Shown piece after piece: positions 1-7,980 of a stretch of 14,389 bases of DNA. Position 1 is the stretch's first letter. Every line of letters begins with the position of its first letter. The notes below the pieces were generated by a model, which saw only the letters and a program-made list of their open reading frames with translations, ran no database searches and was not told the origin of the DNA. Source of the stretch: Bacteroidota bacterium (GTDB lineage: Bacteria; Bacteroidota; Bacteroidia; Flavobacteriales; Flavobacteriaceae); the NCBI GenBank assembly GCA_023457535.1, contig JAEWLN010000010.1, positions 1 through 14,389 of the forward strand, given 5' to 3'. Both the position numbers and the translations under genes were made by a program.

Positions 1-590
1 AAATTTACATCAAGACCAACTTTGTGCTCGAGGAAGAAATCCGCGTATTTGACTGGTTTCGGATCGTTTTTATCGAAAATGAAGGAATGGCCTGGGGAAC
101 CAAGATTCCGAACTGGCTTGGCGGAAAACTCGCGCTGACGCTGTTCCGCCTGGTGGCCGTCTCGGCAATCGCATACTGGCTTTGGGATTCTGTACGACGC
201 AACTATTCAAACTACCTGATCGTATCCATTGCGCTGATTTTGGCGGGCGCTGTCGGAAACATCATCGATTCTGTATTTTACGGCGTGGTTTTCAGCGACA
301 GCCACGGTCAATTGGCCACTTTGTTCGCCGATGATCCTTACGGCACGTGGTTCCACGGAAAAGTGGTCGACATGCTCTACTTTCCATTCATCGAAAATTA
401 CACTTTGCCCGAATCATTCCCCATTTGGGGCGGTAAGACCTTCACGTTTTTCAACGCCATTTTCAATATCGCCGACATGGCCATTTCTACAGGCGTCGGT
501 ATTTTGATCGCGTTCAATAAACGCGCCTTTGGTCCCCATCACAATGAGGAAAATGCGGTCTTTAAAAACAACCTCGAAGATTTGCGCTAA
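1..590 (+). CDS. lspA: Lipoprotein signal peptidase (signal peptidase II), 5'-truncated by the window edge
   Basis: LspA is the inner-membrane aspartyl protease that removes the signal peptide of lipidated prolipoproteins. The frame is open from base 3 and begins IYIKTNF, an N-terminal segment typical of Bacteroidota LspA, so the true start lies left of the window. A GTG at 24 falls inside the conserved region and is not the start. Counting from that GTG, the family blocks are ENEGMAWG (19-26), GNIID (78-82), GKVVD (112-116) and FNIAD (147-151). D116 and D151 match the catalytic Asp pair known from Pseudomonas LspA. Several hydrophobic segments are visible. The first conserved Asp and the VVD Asp are 34 residues apart, against about 9 in proteobacterial LspA, so there is a loop of roughly 25 extra residues. 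The TAA overlaps the stop of the opposing gene by 4 bases. Confidence 0.96.
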   Translation, partial: IYIKTNFVLEEEIRVFDWFRIVFIENEGMAWGTKIPNWLGGKLALTLFRLVAVSAIAYWLWDSVRRNYSNYLIVSIALILAGAVGNIIDSVFYGVVFSDSHGQLATLFADDPYGTWFHGKVVDMLYFPFIENYTLPESFPIWGGKTFTFFNAIFNIADMAISTGVGILIAFNKRAFGPHHNEENAVFKNNLEDLR

Positions 591-1150
591 AACCGGTAAA
601 TCTTTTCCGGCGTAACGCAGTAATCGAGTTTTACATCGCTTTCAAACACGTCTAAAATTTCCGGTACCGCTTCAAAAAAGGACAGCCCGATTTTAATCGT
701 ATCGGCGTTGCATTGCGCGAGGAACCTATCGTAAAATCCTTTTCCGTAGCCCACGCGGTTGCCGGTGGAATCAAACGCAAGCAGCGGTACGAACACAACT
801 TCAATGGAGGTTGTCGGGATTTCGATGCCGCCAACGGGTTCGGGAATGTTGTACGCATTCTTCATAATTCGCGTACTGTCGGTCAAAAGAATGTGGGTCA
901 TGTCGCACGTTGAAAAATCACTTCGCGAAACGACGATCTCTTTGTCTTTACCGGAAAGCAAATGCAGGATGCATTCGGTGTCGACCTCGTTTTGCTCGGC
1001 AATCGGCAGGAAAATATGGAAGAACGTTTTGCCCCAAACAGGAAGTTGCGCCGTTTGGTTGGCAATAGCAAGGCTTTTCGATTCGATGTCGTCCTGTGAA
1101 AGCGCGAGCCGTTTGGCTTTATAAGTCTGGCGTAGCGTTTTTTTGTCCAT
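587..1150 (-). CDS. fau: 5-formyltetrahydrofolate cyclo-ligase
   Basis: This enzyme (methenyltetrahydrofolate synthetase) converts 5-formyltetrahydrofolate to 5,10-methenyltetrahydrofolate using ATP, returning a storage or inhibitory folate to one-carbon metabolism in the cytoplasm. The 187-residue length is normal for the family. The N-terminus has the basic RQTYKAKR stretch (7-14), the middle has NIPEPVGG (101-108) as part of the substrate site, and the hallmark GNRVGYGKGFYDRFL lies at 130-144. The C-terminal LDYCVTPEK is also typical. It lies 9 bases downstream of the DUF2071 gene on the same strand and is probably co-transcribed with it. Its TAG overlaps the TAA of lspA in a CTAA, with no obvious terminator between the two convergent genes. 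The symbol is the E. coli one (ygfA/fau). Confidence 0.95.
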   Translation of the reverse strand: MDKKTLRQTYKAKRLALSQDDIESKSLAIANQTAQLPVWGKTFFHIFLPIAEQNEVDTECILHLLSGKDKEIVVSRSDFSTCDMTHILLTDSTRIMKNAYNIPEPVGGIEIPTTSIEVVFVPLLAFDSTGNRVGYGKGFYDRFLAQCNADTIKIGLSFFEAVPEILDVFESDVKLDYCVTPEKIYRF

Positions 1151-1159
1151 GCGGTAAAG

Positions 1160-1882
1160 TTACACCCTTACTTTGTTCCACGCAATGACTTCGACGCCTT
1201 TGGAGTAATGAGCCAGATCAGGTTGCCGTCCGGCCAGTTCGAGTCCCGGCAGGCGGTAATCGAGGTGCAGTTTTTTGATCTCGAGCGTTTGGATCTGCCA
1301 TTCTTCGTGGTGAATGTCATAGCGCACAAGCCGGCCGCGGTGTTCGAGATAAAGCGCGTAACGTTCGGTCAGAAAGCGTTCCAGATCGGATTTTGGTCCG
1401 ATATCGCCCAAAACCGAAAATTCCACTTCGAGAAAAAAGCGCCTGAACGCATTCGACGATACATATTTGCCCTGGCTGCGCTCGATTTGCGCCTTTTCGT
1501 ATGGCAATCCGGACAAATTGCGCGACAACCACGCCGAGAATCCTTTCTGCGCTTCGATATTGATAAAATAAACGCCCGGTTTGCCGGCGCGCGTGACATA
1601 AGTCCGCAAATTGATCTCGTGAAAATCCGATACGGGCGCAAAAGCCGGTAGTCCGCGCGGTCTGATCTGCTGCATCGTGAACGGAACGAGCGAAATATAG
1701 GCCCGGCCGTCGAACAGGTCGAGCGTCAGGCCGTCGGGCAGCAGCGATTGCAAAATTCCCGCATCGACGCGCCAGTGAAAAAAAAGCACCTCATTCCATT
1801 GCTGGTAATAACGCCAGCTTTGACGCGGCAATTCCCACGGCCGGTGCGCAACGGATTGCAAAAGGCGGTTGATGCTGGACAT
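1160..1882 (-). CDS. DUF2071 / YqjF family protein
   Basis: This is a 240-residue soluble protein resembling the DUF2071 (YqjF) family, whose fold is related to acetoacetate decarboxylase. The biochemical role of the family is not established as far as I know. Recognisable parts are FFHWRVDAGILQSLLPDGL (34-52), AYISLVPFTM (61-70), the FHEINLRTYV block (87-96) that matches the family's F-x-E-x-N-x-R-T-Y-V signature, and KPGVYFINIEA (101-111). No signal peptide or membrane helix is evident. It is the first gene of a leftward pair with the folate cyclo-ligase. A functional link with folate is not implied by sequence, only by co-orientation. A -7-like TATCTTTA lies on the minus strand at 1906-1899, 16 bases before the ATG, without a convincing -33 box. 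Confidence 0.85.
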   Translation of the reverse strand: MSSINRLLQSVAHRPWELPRQSWRYYQQWNEVLFFHWRVDAGILQSLLPDGLTLDLFDGRAYISLVPFTMQQIRPRGLPAFAPVSDFHEINLRTYVTRAGKPGVYFINIEAQKGFSAWLSRNLSGLPYEKAQIERSQGKYVSSNAFRRFFLEVEFSVLGDIGPKSDLERFLTERYALYLEHRGRLVRYDIHHEEWQIQTLEIKKLHLDYRLPGLELAGRQPDLAHYSKGVEVIAWNKVRV

Positions 1883-2102
1883 GGCTTAGGTTGTTGCATA
1901 AAGATACACATTCGGCGCGAACAGGATCGAACTTAAATCGGGTGTCGCTATTTTTAAGGGAAAATTCTGTGGCGGATGGTATTTATTGCCATCCGATAAT
2001 AAACGGAATAAAAAATCACATCCGCCGTACGAGCAGCGTTAAATTCGTTCTAACCACCGCCGACGGTGCTTGTTGCAAAGTGCAAATTGTTAACTTTGCC
2101 GC
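1883..2102. other. Divergent intergenic region with competing hairpins
   Basis: This 220-base gap separates the leftward DUF2071 gene from the rightward uvrC. It contains no credible ORF. It holds the uvrC promoter at its right end and, in its middle, a perfect 7-bp inverted repeat CGGATGG (1973-1979) / CCATCCG (1989-1995) with a 9-base loop. The same left arm, extended to GGCGGATG (1971-1978), is also a perfect 8-bp complement of CATCCGCC (2019-2026), so two mutually exclusive stems are possible. Neither is followed by a run of T, so neither looks like a simple intrinsic terminator. Confidence 0.55.
2070..2098 (+). promoter_or_regulatory. Candidate uvrC promoter of Bacteroidota type
   Basis: A TAACTTTG box at 2091-2098 fits the Bacteroidota -7 consensus TAnnTTTG exactly. 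A TTG at 2070-2072 sits 18 bases upstream, within the usual spacing for the -33 element. The ATG of uvrC begins only 4 bases after the -7 box, so if this promoter is used the mRNA would be leaderless or nearly so. The box match is directly visible; its use is inferred. Confidence 0.5.
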
Positions 2103-3905
2103 ATGCAGAATCCGTCGCTCGAACTTCAGTTGCAAACCCTTCCGGACAGCCCCGGCGTATACCAGTATTACGACAAAGACGATAAATTGCTGTACGTCGG
2201 AAAGGCCAAAAACCTCAAAAAACGCGTGCTTTCGTATTTCAACAAAGTGCACGATGTGGGGCGCACGCGCGTGATGGTCAAAAAAATCGTCACGATCAAG
2301 CACATTGTCGTGCAAAGCGAGTCCGACGCGTTACTGCTCGAGAACAACCTGATCAAAAAACACCAGCCGCGCTACAATGTGTTGCTGCGCGACGACAAGA
2401 CCTATCCGTGGATCTGCATCAAGAACGAGCCTTTTTCGCGTATTTTTTCCACGCGGCGCATGATCAGGGACGGATCTGAATATTTTGGCCCGTACACGAG
2501 TTTCAAGACGATTCATACGATCCTGGACATGATCAAGGAATTATATCCTTTGCGCACGTGCAATTATGACCTCACGCCAACAAACATCCGCAGCGGCAAG
2601 TTCAAAGTGTGTCTTGAATACCACATCGGCAATTGCAAAGGCCCGTGCGAAGGGCACGAATCGCTTGAAAATTACCAAAGCCACGTGGACCAGATACGCG
2701 AGATTTTAAAAGGCAACTTCAAAGACAGTTTGCGCGCGTTCAAAAAGCAAATGCAGCAATTGGCCGCCGATATGGAATTTGAAAAGGCGCAGATCGTCAA
2801 AAACAAAATCGACGTGCTTGAGAATTACCAGTCGCGCTCGATGGTGGCCAACCCGAAAATTACGAACGTGGATGTATTTTCGATCGTTTCGGACGAAGCC
2901 GCGGCGTATGTCAATTTTTTGCAAATTTCGCACGGCTCGGTCATTCGCTCGCACACGCTCGAGCTCAAAAAGAAGCTCGACGAAACCGATGAAGAATTGC
3001 TGCAGCTTGGCGCCATCGAAATCATCGGGCGCTTTTCGCTCAAGCCCAGAGAAGTGATTTTGCCGTTCGAGGTTGATTTGGGCGAAAACATACGCGTGAC
3101 CGTGCCGCAGCTCGGCGACAAAAAGCAGATCCTTGAACTCTCTGTGCGCAACGCCAAATATTTCCGGATGGACCAGATGAAGCAAATGCAGATCGTAGAC
3201 CCGGACCGGCACACCAACCGCATCATGGCGCAGATGAAAAAAGACCTGCGGTTGCCCCAGGAGCCGCGGCACATTGAATGTTTTGACAACTCTAACATCC
3301 AGGGAACCAATCCGGTTTCAGCGTGCGTGGTGTTCAAAGACGGCAAACCGAGCAAAAAGGATTACCGTCATTTCAACGTCAAAACCGTCGATGGCCCGAA
3401 CGATTTTGCCTCCATGGAAGAAGTCGTTTTCAGGCGTTACCGCCGATTGCTCGAAGAGAACGAGCCATTGCCGCAGCTGGTCATCATCGACGGGGGCAAA
3501 GGGCAGTTGTCGGCGGCGCTCAAGAGTTTCGACGCGCTCGGGATTCGCGGTAAAGTAGCCATCATCGGCATTGCCAAGCGGCTTGAAGAATTGTTTTATC
3601 CGAACGATCCGGTGCCGTTGTACCTCGACAAAAAATCGGAAACGCTTAAAATCATCCAGCAACTGCGCAACGAGGCACACCGGTTTGGCATCACATTCCA
3701 CCGCGACAAACGCAGTAAGGCCGCGCTCAATTCGTCCATTGAAACCATTCCGGGGATCGGCGAAAAAACGATGCAGGCGCTGATCAGGCATTTCAAATCG
3801 GTCAAACGCCTTAAACTCGCGACGCTTGATGAGATTTCGGCCGTCATCGGACTTTCAAAAGCCAAAAAAATTACCGATTTTTACCACAACCAAAAAACAG
3901 GCTAA
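2103..3905 (+). CDS. uvrC: Excinuclease ABC subunit C (UvrC)
   Basis: UvrC makes both incisions around a DNA lesion after UvrAB recognition in nucleotide-excision repair. The 600-residue protein has all expected modules: the GIY-YIG nuclease (GVYQYYDKDDKLLYVGKAKNL, about 18-38) for the 3' cut; a UVR/UvrB-binding segment around MEFEKAQIVKNKIDVL (224-239); the RNase H-like 5' nuclease with D395 (CFDNSN), D463 (IIDGGKG) and H526 (EAHRF), matching the D-D-H set of Thermotoga UvrC; and C-terminal helix-hairpin-helix motifs (IPGIGEKTMQALIRHF, 549-564). Cysteines C153, C170, C178 and C182 resemble the iron-sulfur ligands reported for E. coli UvrC, but with a longer first spacing. ATG 2103 is the only start that keeps the full GIY-YIG domain. 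The stop overlaps the next start in TAATG. Confidence 0.98.
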   Translation: MQNPSLELQLQTLPDSPGVYQYYDKDDKLLYVGKAKNLKKRVLSYFNKVHDVGRTRVMVKKIVTIKHIVVQSESDALLLENNLIKKHQPRYNVLLRDDKTYPWICIKNEPFSRIFSTRRMIRDGSEYFGPYTSFKTIHTILDMIKELYPLRTCNYDLTPTNIRSGKFKVCLEYHIGNCKGPCEGHESLENYQSHVDQIREILKGNFKDSLRAFKKQMQQLAADMEFEKAQIVKNKIDVLENYQSRSMVANPKITNVDVFSIVSDEAAAYVNFLQISHGSVIRSHTLELKKKLDETDEELLQLGAIEIIGRFSLKPREVILPFEVDLGENIRVTVPQLGDKKQILELSVRNAKYFRMDQMKQMQIVDPDRHTNRIMAQMKKDLRLPQEPRHIECFDNSNIQGTNPVSACVVFKDGKPSKKDYRHFNVKTVDGPNDFASMEEVVFRRYRRLLEENEPLPQLVIIDGGKGQLSAALKSFDALGIRGKVAIIGIAKRLEELFYPNDPVPLYLDKKSETLKIIQQLRNEAHRFGITFHRDKRSKAALNSSIETIPGIGEKTMQALIRHFKSVKRLKLATLDEISAVIGLSKAKKITDFYHNQKTG

Positions 3906-6154
3906 TGAAAATTCACCCGGCGCACAAAATAATCGGCCGCTTTGCATTATGGACGGCGTGTATTTGCGGCTGGCTGCTTTTTCCGGCCCTGTTGCGGGCG
4001 CAGGATGCCCCAAACGGCAAGCGGCCCAAAATCGGGTTGGTGCTCAGCGGTGGCGGGGCAAAGGGATTTGCGCACATTGGCGTGCTCAAAGTGCTCGAAG
4101 AGGCGGGCGTCAAGGTGGATTACATTGGCGGAACGAGCATGGGCGCGATCGTAGGCGGCCTCTACGCCTCGGGTTACAACGCAAGGCAAATCGACTCGAT
4201 TTTTACCGAAACCGATTTTGACGCGCTTTTGAGCGATTTCATCCCGCGCGCTTCCAAGAATTTCTACGAAAAGCGCAACGACGAAATGTATGCATTCACG
4301 CTGCCGTTCAACAAAATGCGCATCGGCATCCCGACGGCGCTCTCACGCGGCATGTACAATTATAATCTGCTCAACAAGCTCACGGCCAATGTGCGGCACA
4401 TACGCGATTTTTCCAAACTTCCGATACCGTTTGTGTGCGTGGCCACCGACATCGAAACCGGCGAAGAAGTGGTGCTCCACAAAGGCTATCTGCCGCAGGT
4501 CTTGCTGGCCAGCGGGGCGTTCCCGACTTTGTTCTCGCCTGTGGAGATCGACGGAAAGTGGCTGGTGGACGGCGGCGTGACCAATAATTTCCCGGTCGAG
4601 GAAATCAAGAAGCTTGGCGCCGATTTCATTATTGGCGTGGATGTGCAGGATGATTTGAAAGACCGCCATGCGTTGCAGGACGCCACCAAGATCCTCGGGC
4701 AGATCTCAAATTTGCAGATGATCGAAAAAATGAAGGAAAAAATCAACATGACCGACATTTACCTCAAGCCGGACATCAGCAACTACAGCGTGATTTCGTT
4801 CGATGTGGGGCAGGAAATCATCAAAAAGGGCGAGGATGCCGCCCAGGCCGTAATCGACAAATTGCGCGCCGTGGGCAGTAATCCCGGCGGCAAACCCGCG
4901 CTTACTACAAGCGTCGACAGCGTGTACGTGCGAAATATACTGCTCAATCCGCTTGACAATTACACGCGGTCCTATGTGATAGGCAAGTTGCGTTTTAAAC
5001 AGGATTCGCGCATCAGCTTTGACGATTTGCGCAATGGCATGGACAATATTACCGCCACGCAAAACTTCAGCACCATTGGTTACAGCTTTGAAAAGGCTGA
5101 CGCCGAGAGCGACGACCTGTATTTGTCGCTGACCGAAAATCCAAACACCACCTTTCTCAAATTCGCGCTGCATTACGACGGATTGTACAAAAGTGCCGTA
5201 CTGGTCAACATCACGCAAAAAAAGACGTTGCTCAAGAACGATATTTTGTCGGCCGATGTCATCCTCGGGGATAATGTGCGTTACAATTTCGACTATTACA
5301 TCGATAACGGTTTCTATCTGAGCTACGGTTTCAAATCGCGGCTCAACCGTTTTTCGCGCAATCTTGAAACGGATTTTAACGAAGGCGAACTGCTTGCGCG
5401 GTTTGGCTTTCAGAACATCAACATCAGCTATTCGGATTTTTCGAACCAGTTGTACGCCCAGACGATCTTTGTGCAAAAATTCCTCATCGGCGCGGGTGTG
5501 GAGCACAGACACCTCAGGATCAAATCGGAGACCCTCGAAAGTGTAAAGCCGCTGTTGGAAAACTCCCATTATGTGAGTTTGTTTGGCTATCTCAAATACG
5601 ATTCGTTCGACAATAAGTATTTTCCTAAAAACGGATGGTATTTCCTGGGCGATTTCCAAACGTACCTTTATTCCTCCGATTATAACCGGACGTTCGAGCG
5701 TTTTTCGATGGCCAAAGGCGACATGGGATTTGCCCGGCGCGTGTTCAAAAAGGCGACGATCAAAGCCCAGACTGAGGCCGGGTTTGCCATTGGAGGCAAA
5801 AACAGCGAATTTTTTGATTTTATCCTGGGCGGCTACGGCTACAACATGTCCAATAATTTCCGACACTTTTACGGGTATGACTTTTTGAGCATCTCGGGGG
5901 ACAGTTACATCAAATCGGCACTGACGTTCGATTACGAAATCTTCAAAAAACACCACGTCAACCTTTCGGCCAACATTGCCAATATCCGGGATAATTTGTT
6001 TGAGACTACAGCGTGGTTCTCGCGCATCGGCCATACGGGTTATGCCGCTGGATACGGGCTCGAAACCATAGTAGGGCCGGTGGAACTGAAGTATGCCTGG
6101 TCCCCGGAAGTCAATAAAGGATTTTTCTGGATTAACGTCGGGTTCTGGTTCTGA
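3905..6154 (+). CDS. Patatin-like phospholipase with POTRA and outer-membrane beta-barrel (type Vd-like)
   Basis: This is a 749-residue exported protein with the modular plan of PlpD-type (type Vd) autotransporters. A signal peptide spans about 1-32 (ending LLRA before QD). The patatin lipase domain covers about 42-320, with the glycine-rich oxyanion loop GGGAKG (49-54), nucleophile S78 in GTSMG (76-80), and D222 in DGG (222-224), completing a Ser-Asp dyad. A POTRA-like segment follows at about 338-411. A beta-rich C-terminal half resembling the BamA/surface-antigen barrel ends in GFWF, the aromatic end expected of an outer-membrane protein. By family analogy it would hydrolyse phospholipids at the outer membrane or cell surface; the substrate is unknown. 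It shares one base with uvrC, so translation is probably coupled, although a functional link to DNA repair is not evident. Catalytic residues are intact. Confidence 0.93.
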   Translation: MKIHPAHKIIGRFALWTACICGWLLFPALLRAQDAPNGKRPKIGLVLSGGGAKGFAHIGVLKVLEEAGVKVDYIGGTSMGAIVGGLYASGYNARQIDSIFTETDFDALLSDFIPRASKNFYEKRNDEMYAFTLPFNKMRIGIPTALSRGMYNYNLLNKLTANVRHIRDFSKLPIPFVCVATDIETGEEVVLHKGYLPQVLLASGAFPTLFSPVEIDGKWLVDGGVTNNFPVEEIKKLGADFIIGVDVQDDLKDRHALQDATKILGQISNLQMIEKMKEKINMTDIYLKPDISNYSVISFDVGQEIIKKGEDAAQAVIDKLRAVGSNPGGKPALTTSVDSVYVRNILLNPLDNYTRSYVIGKLRFKQDSRISFDDLRNGMDNITATQNFSTIGYSFEKADAESDDLYLSLTENPNTTFLKFALHYDGLYKSAVLVNITQKKTLLKNDILSADVILGDNVRYNFDYYIDNGFYLSYGFKSRLNRFSRNLETDFNEGELLARFGFQNINISYSDFSNQLYAQTIFVQKFLIGAGVEHRHLRIKSETLESVKPLLENSHYVSLFGYLKYDSFDNKYFPKNGWYFLGDFQTYLYSSDYNRTFERFSMAKGDMGFARRVFKKATIKAQTEAGFAIGGKNSEFFDFILGGYGYNMSNNFRHFYGYDFLSISGDSYIKSALTFDYEIFKKHHVNLSANIANIRDNLFETTAWFSRIGHTGYAAGYGLETIVGPVELKYAWSPEVNKGFFWINVGFWF

Positions 6155-6164
6155 CATCTTAAAA

Positions 6165-6197
6165 TTTGTTAAGTTATTCCAAAAAACAATATATTTG
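6165..6197 (+). promoter_or_regulatory. Promoter of the amino-acid permease gene
   Basis: TTTG at 6165-6168 and TATATTTG at 6190-6197 match the Bacteroidota -33 and -7 boxes exactly, with 21 bases between them. Transcription would begin near 6203, leaving a leader of about 23 bases before the ATG at 6226. It lies just after the stop of the patatin gene, so the permease is probably a separate transcription unit. Confidence 0.7.
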
Positions 6198-6225
6198 AGC
6201 CCTTACACCAACTTAAACCCAATCT

Positions 6226-7863
6226 ATGTCTATCTGGAGAAGAAAACCACTCGATTTGTTGCTTGCCGAAGCATCGGAATCTGAAAAAGGATTAAAGAAA
6301 ACGCTGTCCGCTGCCGGTCTTACCGCTTTGGGCGTGGGTGCCATCATTGGTGCGGGACTGTTTTCGATCACCGGATTGGCCGCTGCTACCAATGCCGGTC
6401 CGGCCATCACGATTTCGTTTGTCGTGGCTGCCGTGGGCTGTATCTTCGCAGGTTTATGCTATGCCGAATTTTCGTCCATGATCCCGGTGGCAGGAAGCGC
6501 CTACACTTATTCGTTCGCGACAATGGGCGAGTTCATCGCCTGGATCATCGGGTGGGACCTTGTACTGGAATACGCCGTTGGTGCGGCCACGGTCTCGATC
6601 AGCTGGTCGCGGTACCTGGGCCGGTTTCTGAGCAATTACGGCATCCACATCCCTGACGAACTGATGCTGTCGCCGTTTGAAGGAGGCATCATCAACATTC
6701 CGGCGGTGCTTATCGTGATGCTGATGTCGCTGATATTGATGCGTGGCACACGTGAATCGGCATTTGTGAACGGCATTATTGTATTGCTCAAAGTAGCCGT
6801 GGTCTTGATTTTTATCGCCGTTGGATGGCAATTCATCCGACCGGAAAATTATACGCCGTACGTGCCGGAAAATACCGGAACGTTTGGTGAGTTCGGCTTC
6901 TCGGGGATCATTCGTGCCGCAGCGATTGTTTTCTTTGCCTACATCGGATTTGACGCCGTGTCGACCGCCGCCCAGGAGGCCAAAAATCCAAAACGCGACA
7001 TGCCGATTGGAATTTTATTGTCGCTTGGTATCTGTACGTTGTTATATGTTTTGTTCGCGCACGTAATGACCGGAGTGGTCAATTATCAGGCCTTTGCAGG
7101 CAAAGACGGGATCGCGCCGGTGGCTGTAGCGGTCGATGCGATGGGGCACGCCGATGCGTCGGGCATGATCACACCTGAATATCCGTGGCTCAACAATGCT
7201 ATTTTGTTCGCGATCCTGGCCGGTTATGCATCGGTCATTCTTGTGATGCTGATGGGACAAAGCCGCGTGTTCTTTTCGATGAGCAAGGACGGTTTGATGC
7301 CCAAAGTGTTCTCTGAAGTGCACCCTAAATTCCGTACGCCTGCCAAAAATAACCTGTTGTTCATGGTGCTTGTGAGTTTGTTCGCAGCGTTCGTTCCGGC
7401 GCGTGTTGTGGGCGAAATGACCAGTATCGGGACGTTGTTTGCGTTCATCTTGGTTTGTTTAGGCGTGATGATCATGCGTGCTAAAATGCCTGAAGCGCCG
7501 CGCGCATTCCGTACGCCGCTGGTTCCGCTGGTTCCGGTTCTGGGCATTGCGGTGTGCTTGTTCATGATGGTGTTTTTGCCGCTCGATACGTGGATCCGAC
7601 TCATTGTCTGGATGATGATCGGTTTTGATCTCTACCTGTTCTACGGCATGAAAAACAGCGCGCTCAATCCGGAAGGTTTCAGCCTTTCGAACTACCGTAC
7701 CGTTGCATCGTACGGATTTGGCATGGTCGTGGCGCTGATCGTTGTGGCAGTCATTCATCACATGGATAAATCGATCGATGACCATTTCCTGTACTATTTC
7801 TCGCTCGGGTTTGCCGCCCTGCATGCGATGATTTACGCATACAGCTATAAAAAAGTAAGATAA
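6226..7863 (+). CDS. APC-superfamily amino-acid permease (cationic amino-acid transporter-like)
   Basis: This 545-residue integral membrane protein has roughly 12-14 hydrophobic segments and the features of the APC/CAT branch (YfnA-like). The TM1 motif GVGAIIGAGLFSITG (36-50) contains the broken-helix glycine motif that binds the substrate's amino and carboxyl groups, followed by FAGLCYAEFSSMIPVAGSAY (74-93) and IIGWDLVLEYAVGAATVSIS (107-126), all characteristic of the family. It would import amino acids by proton or sodium coupling. Which amino acids cannot be read from sequence; the neighbouring tyrosine and tryptophan degradation genes make aromatic substrates an attractive but untested guess. 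It has its own promoter and ends at a strong intrinsic terminator, so it is a single-gene unit. Confidence 0.93.
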   Translation: MSIWRRKPLDLLLAEASESEKGLKKTLSAAGLTALGVGAIIGAGLFSITGLAAATNAGPAITISFVVAAVGCIFAGLCYAEFSSMIPVAGSAYTYSFATMGEFIAWIIGWDLVLEYAVGAATVSISWSRYLGRFLSNYGIHIPDELMLSPFEGGIINIPAVLIVMLMSLILMRGTRESAFVNGIIVLLKVAVVLIFIAVGWQFIRPENYTPYVPENTGTFGEFGFSGIIRAAAIVFFAYIGFDAVSTAAQEAKNPKRDMPIGILLSLGICTLLYVLFAHVMTGVVNYQAFAGKDGIAPVAVAVDAMGHADASGMITPEYPWLNNAILFAILAGYASVILVMLMGQSRVFFSMSKDGLMPKVFSEVHPKFRTPAKNNLLFMVLVSLFAAFVPARVVGEMTSIGTLFAFILVCLGVMIMRAKMPEAPRAFRTPLVPLVPVLGIAVCLFMMVFLPLDTWIRLIVWMMIGFDLYLFYGMKNSALNPEGFSLSNYRTVASYGFGMVVALIVVAVIHHMDKSIDDHFLYYFSLGFAALHAMIYAYSYKKVR

Positions 7864-7884
7864 TTGTTCATGTAATTTTCTTGG

Positions 7885-7932
7885 ATTCCAAATTCCGATG
7901 CGGTTCCACGGCGCCGGAATTTGGAATTTTTT
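7885..7932 (+). terminator. Rho-independent terminator after the permease gene
   Basis: A 13-bp perfect inverted repeat, ATTCCAAATTCCG (7885-7897) and its complement (7915-7927), encloses a 17-base loop. The right arm runs directly into a six-T tract (7927-7932). It begins 21 bases after the permease stop codon and is oriented to stop rightward transcription, separating the permease from the hmgA operon. Confidence 0.88.
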
Positions 7933-7939
7933 ATTGCCG

Positions 7940-7975
7940 TTTGCCGCCCGTCGCTTTATTTTTTTCCGATATTTG
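7940..7975 (+). promoter_or_regulatory. Possible promoter upstream of the small ORF and hmgA
   Basis: TTTG at 7940-7943 and GATATTTG at 7968-7975 (seven of eight matches to TAnnTTTG) are 24 bases apart, slightly longer than the usual spacing. If used, transcription would start close to 7981, at the ATG of the 21-codon ORF and about 115 bases before hmgA. No better promoter is visible between here and hmgA. Confidence 0.35.
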
Positions 7976-7980
7976 TAAGT

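Noticed and set aside
24..26. GTG as the start of lspA
   Set aside because: The frame continues upstream with the conserved IYIKTNF, so this codon is an internal Val and the gene is cut by the window edge.
4706..6157. A 483-codon open frame on the minus strand opposite the patatin gene
   Set aside because: It lies wholly antisense to a gene with clear domains and has no recognisable family. Long antisense frames are a by-product of codon bias in a gene of this composition.
6158..6173. CTTAA / TTAAG repeat after the patatin gene as a terminator
   Set aside because: It is only 5 bp of mostly A-T pairs without a T-run, and it overlaps the permease -33 box.
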